From contig NZ_FNRX01000002.1 of assembly GCF_900105195.1 (NCBI RefSeq), positions 310,001 through 374,000 of the forward strand: DNA of 64,000 nt. Direction: 5' to 3'. Positions 29,524-39,002 of this stretch are shown one piece after another; positions within the stretch are counted from its first letter, which is position 1; every line of letters begins with the position of its first letter. This stretch comes from Rhodococcus pyridinivorans (GTDB lineage Bacteria > Actinomycetota > Actinomycetes > Mycobacteriales > Mycobacteriaceae). Below the pieces are notes generated by a model. That model was given only the letters and a program-made list of their open reading frames with translations. It was not told the DNA's origin and searched no databases. Position numbers and translations under genes: made by a program.

Positions 29524-30240
29524 GTGTGTGGACGCTATGCCAGCACCAGTACCCGTGGGGATCTGCTCGCGGCCTACGACGCCGTCGAGGCAGTGGGTGA
29601 GGAACTGCCCCCGTCGTACAACATCGCCCCCACCCAGCGCGTGAACGTCGTGCTCGAGCGGGCGCCACGCGAGGACCCGGATGCCGAGCCGATCCGCATC
29701 GTGTCCTCGCAGATCAAGTGGGGGCTCGTGCCGTTCTGGGCGAAGGACCCGAAGATCGGGTCGCGGATGATCAACGCCCGGTCCGAGACCATCACCCAGA
29801 AGCCGGCCTTCAAGGCGGCCGCGGCGAAGCGGCGGTGCGTGCTGCCGGCCGACGGATACTACGAGTGGATGAAGGGTGAGGACGGGAAGAAGATCCCGTT
29901 CTTCCTGCACGCGGACGGGCCGATCTCGATGGCCGGGCTCTACGAGCTGTGGCCGGACCCGGAGCTGCCGGAGGACCATCCCGACCGCTGGTTGTGGACG
30001 TGCACCGTGCTGACCCGTCCGGCGACCGACGCCGCCGGGCACATCCACGAACGGTCGCCGGTGATCCTGCCCGACACCTTCGTCGATCCGTGGCTCGATC
30101 CCGACCTGAAGAACCGCGACGACGTCGACGCCCTGCTGAATTCGATTCCCGAACCGACCCTCGAACCGTACGAGGTGAGCACGGCGGTCAATTCGCCGCG
30201 GAACAACAACCCCGACCTGCTGCGTCCTGTCGATTCGTGA
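29524..30240 (+). CDS. SRAP (YedK/HMCES-type) abasic-site protein
   Basis: SRAP proteins form a covalent bond with abasic sites in single-stranded DNA and protect them from breakage. The 238-residue length is normal. The catalytic Cys2 directly follows the start (M-C-GRY), so the start at GTG 29524 is fixed by chemistry as well as by GGGAG upstream. Other active-site residues are visible: Asn33 in SYNIAPTQ, the glutamate of YYEW in GYYEWMKGEDG and the histidine in HERSPVILP. The protein acts in the nucleoid. Repeats of CGCTCCGGAG lie in the short upstream gap, and no clear LexA box was seen. Confidence 0.93.
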   Translation: MCGRYASTSTRGDLLAAYDAVEAVGEELPPSYNIAPTQRVNVVLERAPREDPDAEPIRIVSSQIKWGLVPFWAKDPKIGSRMINARSETITQKPAFKAAAAKRRCVLPADGYYEWMKGEDGKKIPFFLHADGPISMAGLYELWPDPELPEDHPDRWLWTCTVLTRPATDAAGHIHERSPVILPDTFVDPWLDPDLKNRDDVDALLNSIPEPTLEPYEVSTAVNSPRNNNPDLLRPVDS

Positions 30241-30295
30241 TATTTCGGCCGTATGGCGTTCCCCACGTCGGACCGGAACGAATATCGGAATTGAC

Positions 30296-30301
30296 TAAAG
30301 T
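30296..30301 (+). promoter_or_regulatory. -10 element of a leaderless promoter (GT87 gene)
   Basis: TAAAGT ends six bases before the GTG start at 30308. This spacing places the first transcribed base on the start codon. No good -35 was seen 17-18 bases upstream, and no ribosome binding site exists. Confidence 0.55.
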
Positions 30302-30307
30302 TGCCGG

Positions 30308-31567
30308 GTGCGACAATCACGGCTGACTCCGACCGGTTCGACGACGCCTCCGTTCCTCACCGGATCTCGCGGTACCGCCGTCGCGGTGATCGCGTCGCTC
30401 GTCTCCGCGGGTGTGCTCATCGCGATCCTCGTCAGAAGCGAACTCATCGACTTCCTGGTCTACCGGATGGGCGCGCGGGTCCTGCTCGACGGCGCCGACA
30501 TCTACGGGCAGATGCCTCCGGTGACCGATGACTTCGCGTTGCCGTTCACCTACCCGCCGCTGTCGGCGATGCTCTTCGCTCCCCTGGCGCTGATCCCCGT
30601 GACGTTCGGCAAGATCGTCTTCACCCTCGTCTCGGTCGCCGCGCTCGTCGTCACCCTACGGGTCGTGCTGGACCGGCTCCGTCCGGACTTCGAGGCGCGG
30701 ACGGCGTGGATCGTCACCGCGGTCGCGGTCGCCGGAGCACTGTTGCTCGAACCCGTGCGTGAGACGATCTCGTTCGGGCAGATCAACCTCGTCCTGATGG
30801 CGCTCGTCGCCCTCGACGTCCTGGTGAAGACCCCGAAGTGGCCGCGCGGAATGCTGATCGGACTGGCCGCCGCCGTCAAGCTCACGCCCATCGCGTTCCT
30901 GCTGCTGTTCCTGCTGCGGCGCGACCGGCGGACCAGTGCCACCATCATCGCGTCGACCTTCGGGTTCACCGCCCTCGCATTCGCCGTGATGCCCGCGACC
31001 TCCGCGAAGTACTGGCTGGACACCCTGCCCGACACCGGCCGGATCGGCGCCGCGTACTTCGCCACCAACCAGTCCTTCAAGGCCGTGATCTCCCGCTTCG
31101 GGCCGCCCGAACTCATGGCTTCCGTGCTGTGGCTGCTGGCCGTCGCGGTGATGCTGCTGGTCGCGGTGGTGGCCATCCGCCGTGCCCTCGAGCAGGGCGA
31201 TCTCGTGCTCGCCCTGTTGGCGAACGCGACGGCCGTGCTGCTGGCGTCGCCGGTGTCGTGGTCGCACCACTGGGTGTGGGTCGCGCCGGCACTGCTGGCC
31301 CTCGCACTAGCGGCGGGGCGCGCAACCGATGCGCAGAGACTCACCGCGATCGCCGTCGGCGTCACGCTCGTTTTCCTGATCGGCCCGCACCACCTGTTCC
31401 CCACGGGAGGCGATCTCGAACTCGGCTGGGCCGCATGGCAGCACCTGCTCGGCACGCTCTACGTCACGGCCGGATTCGGATTCCTGCTCTGGCTCGCCTT
31501 CGGTCGGCGGACCGATCCGGACTCCGCCTCACCGAAACAACTGCCGAACGCGGAGACCGCGAGTTGA
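30308..31567 (+). CDS. GT87 (DUF2029) family membrane mannosyl/arabinosyltransferase
   Basis: The 419-residue polytopic membrane protein belongs to the GT87/DUF2029 family, which includes PimE and AftC and transfers sugars from polyprenyl-phosphate donors to cell envelope glycolipids or arabinan. About ten hydrophobic helices are visible. The first extracellular loop carries the family aspartate (FLVYRMGARVLLDGADIYGQ), followed by FTYPPLSAMLFAPL. Later helices contain FGQINLVLMALVALDVL and SWSHHWVWVAPAL. The exact glycan acceptor cannot be read from sequence. The GTG start at 30308 lies directly behind a -10 element. Confidence 0.87.
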   Translation: MRQSRLTPTGSTTPPFLTGSRGTAVAVIASLVSAGVLIAILVRSELIDFLVYRMGARVLLDGADIYGQMPPVTDDFALPFTYPPLSAMLFAPLALIPVTFGKIVFTLVSVAALVVTLRVVLDRLRPDFEARTAWIVTAVAVAGALLLEPVRETISFGQINLVLMALVALDVLVKTPKWPRGMLIGLAAAVKLTPIAFLLLFLLRRDRRTSATIIASTFGFTALAFAVMPATSAKYWLDTLPDTGRIGAAYFATNQSFKAVISRFGPPELMASVLWLLAVAVMLLVAVVAIRRALEQGDLVLALLANATAVLLASPVSWSHHWVWVAPALLALALAAGRATDAQRLTAIAVGVTLVFLIGPHHLFPTGGDLELGWAAWQHLLGTLYVTAGFGFLLWLAFGRRTDPDSASPKQLPNAETAS

Positions 31568-31731
31568 TCGTGTAGACGGTGCGCCGGTTGTCGGGCATCC
31601 GGGTTGTTGTTCGCGAAAGGCCGACGAGAACCCGGAAAGAACGTAATAGTGAGAGGATGTCGCCCCCGCACAGGACGGTCGACAACTCGATTACGAGAAA
31701 GCCCATCAACTGCATCCGAGGGGAGAACACC

Positions 31732-33393
31732 GTGACCGATGTTTCGTCGCAGGGCCCGGCCCGGAGAGACGACCGACGTGTGTTGACGAACCGCCAGGGC
31801 CATCCCGTATACGACAACCAGAATCAGAGGACGGTGGGCCCACGCGGACCCGCGACGCTGGAGAACTATCAGTTCCTCGAAAAGATCAGCCATTTCGATC
31901 GAGAACGCATTCCGGAAAGAGTGGTGCACGCGCGCGGTTTCGTCGCCTACGGATATTTCGAAGCCACCGGGAAATGGGGCGATGAACCCATCACGAACTA
32001 CACGCGCGCGAAACTCTTCGCCGAGCCGGGGAAGCGGACCGACGTCGCCATCCGGCTCTCCACGGTCATCGGTGGACGCGACTCGTCGGAAACCGCCCGC
32101 GATCCGCGAGGTTTCGCGGTCAAGTTCTACACCGAGGACGGTAACTGGGATCTTGTCGGAAACAACCTCGCGGTCTTCTTCATTCGCGACGCGATCAAGT
32201 TCCCCGACGTCATCCATTCGCTGAAGCCCGACCCCGTCACTTTCCGGCAGGAACCCGCACGCATCTTCGACTTCATGTCGCAGACCCCCGAAGCAATGCA
32301 CATGCTGGTGAATCTGTTCAGTCCCCGGGGCATTCCGGCCAACTACCGGACTCAGCAGGGCTTCGGGGTCAACACCTACAAGTGGGTCAACGCCGAGGGC
32401 GTGACACACCTCGTGAAATACCATTGGATTCCGAAGATCGGTGTCAAGAGCCTGACCGAGGACGACGCGGCGGCCATTCAGGCGCACGATCTCGGGCATG
32501 CCAGCAAGGACATGTACGAGGCCATCGAGCGCGGTGACCATCCCGAATGGGAACTGCGCGTACAGATGATGAGCGACGACGACCATCCGGAGTTGAACTT
32601 CGACCCCCTGGACGACACGAAGGTCTGGCCGGAGAACGAATTCCCCGCCATGCCGGTCGGCAGGATGGTGATCGACCGCAACGTCGAGAACCACTTCCTC
32701 GAGAACGAACAGATCTCCTTCGGCACCGGCGTCCTCGTCGACGGACTCGACTTTTCCGACGACAAGATGCTCGTAGGACGCACGTTCTCCTATTCCGACA
32801 CGCAGCGTTACCGGGTGGGTCCCAATTACCTGCAACTTCCGGTCAACTCGGCGAAGAACGCCCACGTGGCCACCAATCAGCAGGGCGGACCGATGGCATA
32901 CGGCGTCGACGATGTCGGCGACAACCCGCACGTGAACTACGAACCGTCCATCACCGGCGGTCTGCGCGAGGCCGAGTTCCCGACCCACGACGATCAGGGG
33001 CCGGAGATCCGGGGTCGTCTCACGCGCAAACGTATTCCGCGTACCAACGACTACGAGCAGGCAGGTCAGCGCTACCAGCTCATGGAGCAGTGGGAGAAGG
33101 ACGACCTGGTGAAGAACCTCGTCGACGGTATCGGTCAGGCCGTCCGCGACGTGCAGGAGCGGATGGTGTGGCACTTCTTCATGTGCGACGACGAGCTCGG
33201 ACAACGCGTCGGCGACGGACTCGGTATCAGTGCCGACGACGTACGGGATCTACCTCCGTTGCAGAGCCAGACCCTCGACGAGGACGAACTGCAACGCGCA
33301 GCGAATCTCGGCAAGAACGGTCCCCGTGATGTGACCGGATTACAGATGACGCATTGCGTGCCCAACGAGCGCGAGGTCCACGCGTCCTCGTAG
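31732..33393 (+). CDS. katA: Catalase, KatA type
   Basis: This is a second, heme-containing catalase of 553 residues without the extra C-terminal domain of katE. Conserved parts include the distal histidine segment [16 protein letters not shown], the asparagine segment [20 protein letters not shown], and the proximal tyrosine region [17 protein letters not shown]. The GTG at 31732 has GGGGAG seven bases upstream, which decides it against the upstream ATG codons in the same frame. It stands alone with about 160 bases upstream for its promoter, and a strong hairpin follows. Two catalases of different clades suggest separate growth-phase or stress roles, though the sequence does not show which. 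Confidence 0.93.
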   Translation: MTDVSSQGPARRDDRRVLTNRQGHPVYDNQNQRTVGPRGPATLENYQFLEKISHFDRERIPERVVHARGFVAYGYFEATGKWGDEPITNYTRAKLFAEPGKRTDVAIRLSTVIGGRDSSETARDPRGFAVKFYTEDGNWDLVGNNLAVFFIRDAIKFPDVIHSLKPDPVTFRQEPARIFDFMSQTPEAMHMLVNLFSPRGIPANYRTQQGFGVNTYKWVNAEGVTHLVKYHWIPKIGVKSLTEDDAAAIQAHDLGHASKDMYEAIERGDHPEWELRVQMMSDDDHPELNFDPLDDTKVWPENEFPAMPVGRMVIDRNVENHFLENEQISFGTGVLVDGLDFSDDKMLVGRTFSYSDTQRYRVGPNYLQLPVNSAKNAHVATNQQGGPMAYGVDDVGDNPHVNYEPSITGGLREAEFPTHDDQGPEIRGRLTRKRIPRTNDYEQAGQRYQLMEQWEKDDLVKNLVDGIGQAVRDVQERMVWHFFMCDDELGQRVGDGLGISADDVRDLPPLQSQTLDEDELQRAANLGKNGPRDVTGLQMTHCVPNEREVHASS

Positions 33394-33410
33394 CGTCCGT
33401 CCGTCTCGGC

Positions 33411-33448
33411 CCGGTGGGCAGTCACTTGTCGAAGTGGCTGCCCACCGG
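33411..33448. terminator. Bidirectional terminator between katA and the reductase gene
   Basis: A 17-bp stem (CCGGTGGGCAGTCACTT with one G-T type mismatch) and a GTCG loop lie between the convergent stop codons. The stem is long and GC-rich at its base. Confidence 0.8.
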
Positions 33449-33467
33449 TCGTTCTCCGGAACCGTTC

Positions 33468-34466
33468 TCAGGCGGTGACGTCGACGACCACCCGGCCGCG
33501 CACCTTGCCCGCGAGGATCTCCTCGGCTAGTCGTGGGACGTCCGAGAGCGGTTCGACCCGCGACAGCGAATCCAGGGTGCTCGCAGGCAGATCGCGGGCG
33601 AGACGATCCCATGCCGACCGGCGCAGCGGAGCCGGCGCCATCACCGAGTCGACGCCCAGCAAGGCGACGCCGCGCAGGATGTGCGGCATCACCGTGGCAT
33701 CGGGCATCGACGGCGACTCCGTGAGACCGCACGCGGCGACGGCACCGCCGTAGCGGATCTGCGACAGCACGTTCACGAGCGTCGAACCGCCCACCGCGTC
33801 CACCGCGGCATCCCAGCGTTCCTTGCCCAGGGGCCGGCCCTTGCCCTGCAGTTCGGCGCGGTCGACGAACGACGACGCACCGAGTTCGCTCAGGAAGTCG
33901 TGGGTCTCGGGACGGCCGGTCGCGGCGACGACCGTGTGTCCCGCGGAAGCGGCGAGGGCGACGGCGATCGACCCGACGCCACCGGCCGCGCCGGTGACGA
34001 GCAGTTCCGCGTCCGATGCGATCCCGTACCGCTCGAGCGCGTCGAGGCACAGGGCGGACGTGTAGCCGGCGGTGCCGATGGCCATGGCGTCGCGGGTGGA
34101 GAAGGCGTCGGGGATGCGCACGAGCCATTCGGGCTTCACACGCTGGCGCCGGGTGTACCCGCCAGACTGGGTCTCGGACAGACCCCAGCCGTTGACGACG
34201 ACGCGGTCGCCCGGCTTCCAGTCGGGATTGCTGCTCTCGAGGACGGTCCCGGCGAGATCGGCTCCGGCGACCAGCGGGGTGCGTCGCGCCATCTTCTGCG
34301 GTCCCGCGACCACGAGACCATCCTTGTAGTTCAGCGAGGAGTACTCGACCTCGACGAGGACGTCGTGGTCGGGAAGGTCGGTGTCGGTCAGTTCGCGGAA
34401 CTGTGCCACCTGGCCGTCGTCGGTGTCGTCGACGACCAGGGCACGGAAGGAGGACTGCTGTGTCAT
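33468..34466 (-). CDS. MDR family quinone/acrylyl-CoA reductase (AcuI-like)
   Basis: The 332-residue protein is a zinc-free medium-chain reductase. The family opening FRALVVDDTDDGQVAQFREL and EYSSLNYKDGLVV are typical for the AcuI/YhdH group, which reduces acrylyl-CoA or quinones with NADPH. The NADP-binding loop is GAAGGVGSIAVALAASAG near residue 154, and the zinc-binding cysteines of alcohol dehydrogenases are absent. ATG 34466 follows upstream bases with no strong ribosome binding site, but upstream codons in the same frame do not resemble the family. The gene is separate from the copper operon that ends upstream at 34513. Confidence 0.88.
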   Translation of the reverse strand: MTQQSSFRALVVDDTDDGQVAQFRELTDTDLPDHDVLVEVEYSSLNYKDGLVVAGPQKMARRTPLVAGADLAGTVLESSNPDWKPGDRVVVNGWGLSETQSGGYTRRQRVKPEWLVRIPDAFSTRDAMAIGTAGYTSALCLDALERYGIASDAELLVTGAAGGVGSIAVALAASAGHTVVAATGRPETHDFLSELGASSFVDRAELQGKGRPLGKERWDAAVDAVGGSTLVNVLSQIRYGGAVAACGLTESPSMPDATVMPHILRGVALLGVDSVMAPAPLRRSAWDRLARDLPASTLDSLSRVEPLSDVPRLAEEILAGKVRGRVVVDVTA

Positions 34467-34512
34467 GGATCCGATCCTGACAGGCCGTCCTCCTCCCTGC
34501 AGCCTAAAGCGG

Positions 34513-36795
34513 TCAGGCCGCGTGTGCGCGGAACCGTCGCAGTCGCAGGCTGTTGGAGACCACGAAGACCGACGAGAACGCCATCGCGGCACCGGCGAGC
34601 ATCGGGTTCAGCAGGCCCGCGGCCGCCAGCGGCAGTGCCGCGACGTTGTATGCGAACGCCCAGAACAGGTTGCCCTTGATCGTCGTCAGCGTCCGGCGCG
34701 ACAACCGGATGGCGTCGACCGCGACCATGAGGTCGCCGCGGACCAACGTCAGGTCGCTCGCCTCGATCGCGACGTCGGTGCCCGTGCCCATCGCCAGGCC
34801 CAGGTCGGCGCGGGCGAGCGCCGCGGCGTCGTTGACACCGTCGCCGACCATCGCGACCACCGCGCCTTCGCGCTGGAGTCGCTCGACCACGTCGACCTTG
34901 TCGGTGGGCAGCACGTCGGCGATCACGTCGGCCTCGTCGATGCCGACCTCGGCCGCCACGGTGTGCGCGACGGCGGCGTTGTCGCCGGTGAGCAGGATCG
35001 GACGCAGGCCGAGTTCCCGCAGTTCGGCGACGGCCTTCGCGGAGGTCGGCTTGACTGCGTCCGCCACGACGACGATGCCGCGGGCCTTTCCGTTCCAGCC
35101 GACGGCGATGGCCGTGCCACCGGACTTCTGGGCCTGCTCGAACGCCTGCTGCAGCTTCTCGGAGAGGTGCTGCGACCAGTCGGCCAGCAGCTTCGGGCGT
35201 CCCACCAGCACCGCGCGGCTGGTGTCGCCCTCGACGAGCACTCCCTGGACACCGAGACCCTCGACGTTCGTGAAGTCCTCGACCTGGGGCAGGCCGCCGA
35301 ACCTGTCCGCAGCAGCATCGCTGACGGCACGTGCGATCGGGTGTTCCGACGCCGACTCGAGTGCCCCGGCGTACCGCAGCACCTCGTCGGCGTTCTCACC
35401 GTCGTCGGCGACGACCTCGCGCAGGGTCATCCGGCCGGTGGTGACCGTGCCGGTCTTGTCGAGAACCACGGTGTCGACCGAGCGGGTCGATTCGAGGACC
35501 TCGGGGCCCTTGATGAGGATGCCGAGCTGAGCGCCGCGACCGGTACCGACCATCAGCGCGGTCGGGGTGGCCAGGCCGAGGGCGCAGGGGCAGGCGATGA
35601 TCAGCACGGCGACCGCCGCGGTGAAGGCCGCCGCGGGCCCGTTGCCGGTGCCGAGCCAGAAACCGAGGGTGCCGGCCGCGATCAGCAGGACGATCGGCAC
35701 GAAGATGCCGGAGATCCGGTCGGCCAGACGCTGCACCTGGGCCTTGCCGTTCTGGGCGTCCTCCACCAGCTTCGCCATCTGCGCGAGCTGGGTGTCGGAG
35801 CCGACGCGGGTCGCACGCACCACCAGTCGTCCACCGACGTCGACCGTTCCGCCGACGACACTGTCGCCCACACCGACCTCGACGGGAACCGATTCACCGG
35901 TCAGCATCGACGCGTCGACCGCCGACGTGCCCCGTGCGATCACACCGTCGGTGGCGATCTTCTCGCCCGGACGCACGACGAACAGGTCGCCGACCGCCAA
36001 CTGCTCCACCGGAATCCGGGTCTCGGTGGTCCCGTCCGGTCCGAGGACCGCGACGTCCTTGGCTCCGAGTTCGAGCAGGGCATGCAGGGCGGCGCCGGCA
36101 CGTCGCTTCGACCGTTGCTCGAAGTAGCGCCCGGCGAGGATGAACGTCGTGACACCGGCCGCGGCCTCGAGATAGATGTTGCCGCTGCCGTCGCCCCGCG
36201 CGATGGTGAACTCGAAGGGGTGGACCATCCCCGGTTCACCCGCCGTTCCCCAGAACAGGGCGTAGACCGACCACCCTAGGGCGGCAAGGGTTCCCAGCGA
36301 CACGAGCGTGTCCATGGTGGACGTGCCGTGGCGCAGGTTGATCCACGCCGCCCGGTGGAACGGCCAGGCACCCCACACCACGACCGGCGCGGCGAGGGTG
36401 AGGGAGAGCCACTGCCAGTTGGTGAACTGCAGGGCGGGGATCATCGCCATCGCGATCACCGGCACCGTCAGGATCGCCGAGACGACGAGTCGGTGGCGAA
36501 GCGCCGCAACAGGATCGGCTTCAGGCACGTCATCGGACCGGTCCGTTGCCCGAGCGGGTGGTGGCGGCAGTGCGGCACCGTAGCCGGCCTGTTCGACGAC
36601 CGTGACGAGTTGCTCGGGTGTCATGTCGTCGGGGTAGGTGACCTTCGCCTTCTCGGTGGCGTAGTTGACGGTCGCGGTGACGCCGTCGAGCTTGTTGAGC
36701 TTGCGCTCGATGCGATTGGCGCAGGATGCGCAGGTCATGCCGGTGATGGCGAGCTCGATCGATTCGGCGGCGACCGGCTGACTCTGCGTGGTCAT
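34513..36795 (-). CDS. copA: Copper-translocating P1B-type ATPase
   Basis: CopA pumps Cu(I) out of the cytoplasm. The 760-residue protein has one N-terminal metal-binding domain (GMTCASC, Cys22 and Cys25), eight membrane helices, the transport motif CPC in [12 protein letters not shown] near residue 400, the phosphorylation site DKTGTVTTG near residue 445, the SEHPIARA motif and the hinge [13 protein letters not shown] 36795 has GAGGAG six bases upstream. It is the last gene of the csoR-copZ-(copper protein)-copA operon, and a CsoR-type operator stands before the first gene. Copper specificity is inferred from the CPC motif and the operon. Confidence 0.95.
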   Translation of the reverse strand: MTTQSQPVAAESIELAITGMTCASCANRIERKLNKLDGVTATVNYATEKAKVTYPDDMTPEQLVTVVEQAGYGAALPPPPARATDRSDDVPEADPVAALRHRLVVSAILTVPVIAMAMIPALQFTNWQWLSLTLAAPVVVWGAWPFHRAAWINLRHGTSTMDTLVSLGTLAALGWSVYALFWGTAGEPGMVHPFEFTIARGDGSGNIYLEAAAGVTTFILAGRYFEQRSKRRAGAALHALLELGAKDVAVLGPDGTTETRIPVEQLAVGDLFVVRPGEKIATDGVIARGTSAVDASMLTGESVPVEVGVGDSVVGGTVDVGGRLVVRATRVGSDTQLAQMAKLVEDAQNGKAQVQRLADRISGIFVPIVLLIAAGTLGFWLGTGNGPAAAFTAAVAVLIIACPCALGLATPTALMVGTGRGAQLGILIKGPEVLESTRSVDTVVLDKTGTVTTGRMTLREVVADDGENADEVLRYAGALESASEHPIARAVSDAAADRFGGLPQVEDFTNVEGLGVQGVLVEGDTSRAVLVGRPKLLADWSQHLSEKLQQAFEQAQKSGGTAIAVGWNGKARGIVVVADAVKPTSAKAVAELRELGLRPILLTGDNAAVAHTVAAEVGIDEADVIADVLPTDKVDVVERLQREGAVVAMVGDGVNDAAALARADLGLAMGTGTDVAIEASDLTLVRGDLMVAVDAIRLSRRTLTTIKGNLFWAFAYNVAALPLAAAGLLNPMLAGAAMAFSSVFVVSNSLRLRRFRAHAA

Positions 36796-36821
36796 GTGCG
36801 TCTCCTCGGAAGAATGGGCCG

Positions 36822-37784
36822 TCAGCGGCCGGAATGGCTGTGGTCACCGTGTGCGCCGGACCCCGGCTGCACCTCGCCGGTGCCTCCGGCGGTGAGGGTG
36901 AAGGCCGCGGTGCGAACCACTCCGTCGTGCTGGAAGTCGAGATAGAGGTGATAGGTGCCGGCACTCGGGACGGAGGTGTGGAAGACGACCTCGGGACCGG
37001 GTCGTGTGGTGCCGTCGCCGGGTGTCCCGTCCGGATGGACGTGCAGATAGGCGAGGTCACCGCCGCGCAGTGCCACCAGGTGTCCGTAGGCACCGAGATA
37101 GGGCTGCAGGTCGGTGAGCGGCCGTCCGTCCTTGCTCACCGTGAGGGTGAGCATCGCGTCGCTGCCCGACGACAGGTCGCCGTCGAGGGTGACCTCGTAG
37201 TCGTCGACGGTTGCGGTGCGGTTGTCGGCCTGCGGTGCGGCAGGAACGAATTCGCCTGCCACCGCGAGGTCGGTGCCCAACGTGAGCGGCTCTCCCCCGG
37301 TGGGTGTGAAGTCGGTGAAGACCCTCCACGTGCCGGGCGTGAGGTCGACGTCGACGGACCAGATGCCGGTGTTCTCGTCGAGCACGGGATGGACGTGCTG
37401 GAATCCGGTGAAGTCGCGTCGCACGGCGATCAGGTGCAGCTCTTTGTCGTGGGTGACGTCGAAGTCGGTCACCGGCGCGCCGCCGGGACCGTTGATCGCG
37501 AATGTCAGGTTCCTGTCCTCGCCCGACCCGAGGTCGGTCTCGGCGAGTGCGAGGGCATAACCGTTCCGATACGTCATCAGTCCTCCCGGGATTTCTTCCA
37601 CAGCAGGTGTTTCCGCGGCGTCGCCGCTGGCGGTGTCGTCACCGTGACCGGCATCGTGGGCGCTCGCGGCAGGATCCTCGGTCTGCTCCTCCACCGGGCC
37701 GACGGTCGCGCCGACGAGCAGCGCGATACCGAAGACCGCGGCTACGGCGGCGACGAAGCCGGTGAGCTTGGCCGGGGTGTTCAT
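36822..37784 (-). CDS. Copper-operon exported protein with duplicated His motif
   Basis: The 320-residue protein has an N-terminal membrane anchor or signal (residues 8-30) followed by an acidic His-containing linker. Two similar domains each carry a histidine motif of the form H-L-x-A-x-R-x-D-x(3-5)-[21 protein letters not shown] near residue 117 and [17 protein letters not shown] near residue 240. The tail is also His-rich ([11 protein letters not shown]). The family is common beside copA and copZ in actinobacteria but has no clear function to my knowledge. The repeats suggest two metal sites, probably for extracellular copper handling. The start overlaps the copZ stop codon as ATGA. Confidence 0.72.
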   Translation of the reverse strand: MNTPAKLTGFVAAVAAVFGIALLVGATVGPVEEQTEDPAASAHDAGHGDDTASGDAAETPAVEEIPGGLMTYRNGYALALAETDLGSGEDRNLTFAINGPGGAPVTDFDVTHDKELHLIAVRRDFTGFQHVHPVLDENTGIWSVDVDLTPGTWRVFTDFTPTGGEPLTLGTDLAVAGEFVPAAPQADNRTATVDDYEVTLDGDLSSGSDAMLTLTVSKDGRPLTDLQPYLGAYGHLVALRGGDLAYLHVHPDGTPGDGTTRPGPEVVFHTSVPSAGTYHLYLDFQHDGVVRTAAFTLTAGGTGEVQPGSGAHGDHSHSGR

Positions 37785-37987
37785 GTGAGGCTGTAACCGG
37801 CCTCCTCGACGGCGGCCGCGACGGCGGCATCGTCGAGGGACTCGGCGCTCGTGACGGTGACGGCACCGGTGGCCAGATCGACCGCGACGTTCTCGACGCC
37901 CGGGATCTCCTGGACCTCTTCGGTGACCGACGCGACGCAGTGCTCGCAGGTCATGCCGGTGACGGTGTAGGTGCTGGTCCGGCTCAT
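37781..37987 (-). CDS. copZ: CopZ-like copper chaperone
   Basis: This 68-residue protein is a single heavy-metal-associated domain with the ligand motif GMTCEHC (Cys14, Cys17). It carries Cu(I) in the cytoplasm and hands it to CopA. ATG 37987 has GAGGAG five bases upstream, and the stop codon overlaps the start of the next gene by four bases. It is the second gene of the copper operon. Confidence 0.92.
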   Translation of the reverse strand: MSRTSTYTVTGMTCEHCVASVTEEVQEIPGVENVAVDLATGAVTVTSAESLDDAAVAAAVEEAGYSLT

Positions 37988-38016
37988 GGGAACTCCTCGG
38001 ATACGGGTCTGGACGA

Positions 38017-38364
38017 TCAGGAACGGACGAGTCGCGCGATGGCGTCGCCGGCTTCCTTCAACTTGAGGTCGGCCTCGTCGCCGCCGGCGCGCACGGCACC
38101 GGCCACGCAGTGCGCCATGTGCTCGTCGAGCAGACCGAGCGCGACGGCCTCGAGGGCCTTCTTCATCGCCGCGATCTGCGTGAGGATGTCGATGCAGTAC
38201 TTCTCTTCCTCGACCATCCGCTGCAGGCCGCGGGCCTGCCCCTCGATGCGACGCAGTCGCTTGAGGTAGTCGGCCTTGGTGTTGTTGGCGATATAGCTGT
38301 GCTGATGCGCGTCGTCGTGTGCGACGGCATCGGTGTGCACGGTCTCGCTCGGGGTATTCGGCAT
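38017..38364 (-). CDS. csoR: CsoR family copper-sensing repressor
   Basis: CsoR is a tetrameric helical repressor that leaves DNA when it binds Cu(I). The 115-residue protein has the complete ligand set, Cys57, His82 and Cys86, with the canonical spacing of 25 and 4. The basic helix (DYLKRLRRIEGQARGLQRMV) precedes Cys57. An additional His-rich N-terminal arm (HDDAHQHS) of about 24 residues is present. ATG 38364 has AAGGA upstream. A perfect inverted repeat of the CsoR type is 40 bases upstream (38404-38422), so it probably represses itself and the three copper genes behind it. Confidence 0.93.
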   Translation of the reverse strand: MPNTPSETVHTDAVAHDDAHQHSYIANNTKADYLKRLRRIEGQARGLQRMVEEEKYCIDILTQIAAMKKALEAVALGLLDEHMAHCVAGAVRAGGDEADLKLKEAGDAIARLVRS

Positions 38365-38403
38365 CGGAATCGTCCTTGTCGCGTCGGTCGTCCTGGCAGA
38401 TAC

Positions 38404-38422
38404 CATACCCCCCTAGGGTATG
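38404..38422 (-). promoter_or_regulatory. CsoR-type operator upstream of csoR
   Basis: CATACCC-N5-GGGTATG is a perfect inverted repeat with the G/C-run halves typical for CsoR operators. On the minus strand a possible -10 TATGGT overlaps its downstream edge, so repressor binding would block transcription of the copper operon. Confidence 0.75.
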
Positions 38423-38611
38423 CACGGCAACCAACAGACTGCGCAGGCTATTTGCTCAGGTAGAGGCGCATGACATCGTGATGGCTGCAAGAGTGCCCAG
38501 CATCCCTCGAAAATGCGGGGCCGCTCCGAAGAGGTTCCGTAGCCGGTGGACGACATGCCCGAGCGCCTCACGAGGCGATCGAGCGCCTCGTAGCCGATTC
38601 GTCGCGGGACG

Positions 38612-38836
38612 TCACGGCACGTGCATCATCTTCCCGGCGAGGGTGAACAGCCGGCGGGAGAGCCGGATGACAGGGATACCCAGTGGGATCAGCAGGATCG
38701 TCACGCACAACACCGCACCCAGGAGCATCACCACGGCGGCGACGATCCCCAGAACGGTGCCGAGCAGGGCGGTGAGAAGTCGAGCACGACATTCAGTAGG
38801 CCACTCAGAGCACGCATGACGACCTCCTACCCCCAT
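38612..38836 (-). CDS. Small membrane protein, probably frameshifted near 38785
   Basis: The open frame codes for a 74-residue protein with two strong hydrophobic segments, about residues 20-46, and a basic tail (LSRRLFTLAGKMMHVP). ATG 38836 opens this frame but has its GGGAG directly against the codon. A better start is ATG 38817 in another frame, with GGAGG five bases upstream, which reads MRALSGLLNVVL and then breaks. If one base were added near 38785 the two parts would join as ...NVVLRLLTALLGTVLGIVAA, a sensible membrane protein. Either the gene is a recent pseudogene or the sequence has a one-base error. The function is unknown. Confidence 0.5.
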   Translation of the reverse strand: MGVGGRHACSEWPTECRARLLTALLGTVLGIVAAVVMLLGAVLCVTILLIPLGIPVIRLSRRLFTLAGKMMHVP

Positions 38837-38967
38837 CTCCCATTGTGCGCCGGTCTCGCGCTGTATCTCACCGGACCGCAACTCGCCGGCGCGCACGGCA
38901 ATCGACGGACACGAGTACCCACCGGAGTGCCGGTACCGCGGAGTTGGTCGAGTGAGTAGCCGGATCG

Positions 38968-38996
38968 GGAAGGGCGCGGCCACCCTGCGCCCTTCC
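38968..38996. terminator. Hairpin downstream of the methyltransferase gene
   Basis: GGAAGGGCGC and GCGCCCTTCC form a perfect 10-bp stem with a nine-base loop. It lies seven bases beyond the methyltransferase stop codon. A short T-run exists only in the rightward direction. Confidence 0.6.
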
Positions 38997-39002
38997 TTTC
39001 GC

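Noticed and set aside
34381..36279. A 632-codon frame opposite copA
   Set aside because: Mirror frame of a complete P-type ATPase gene.
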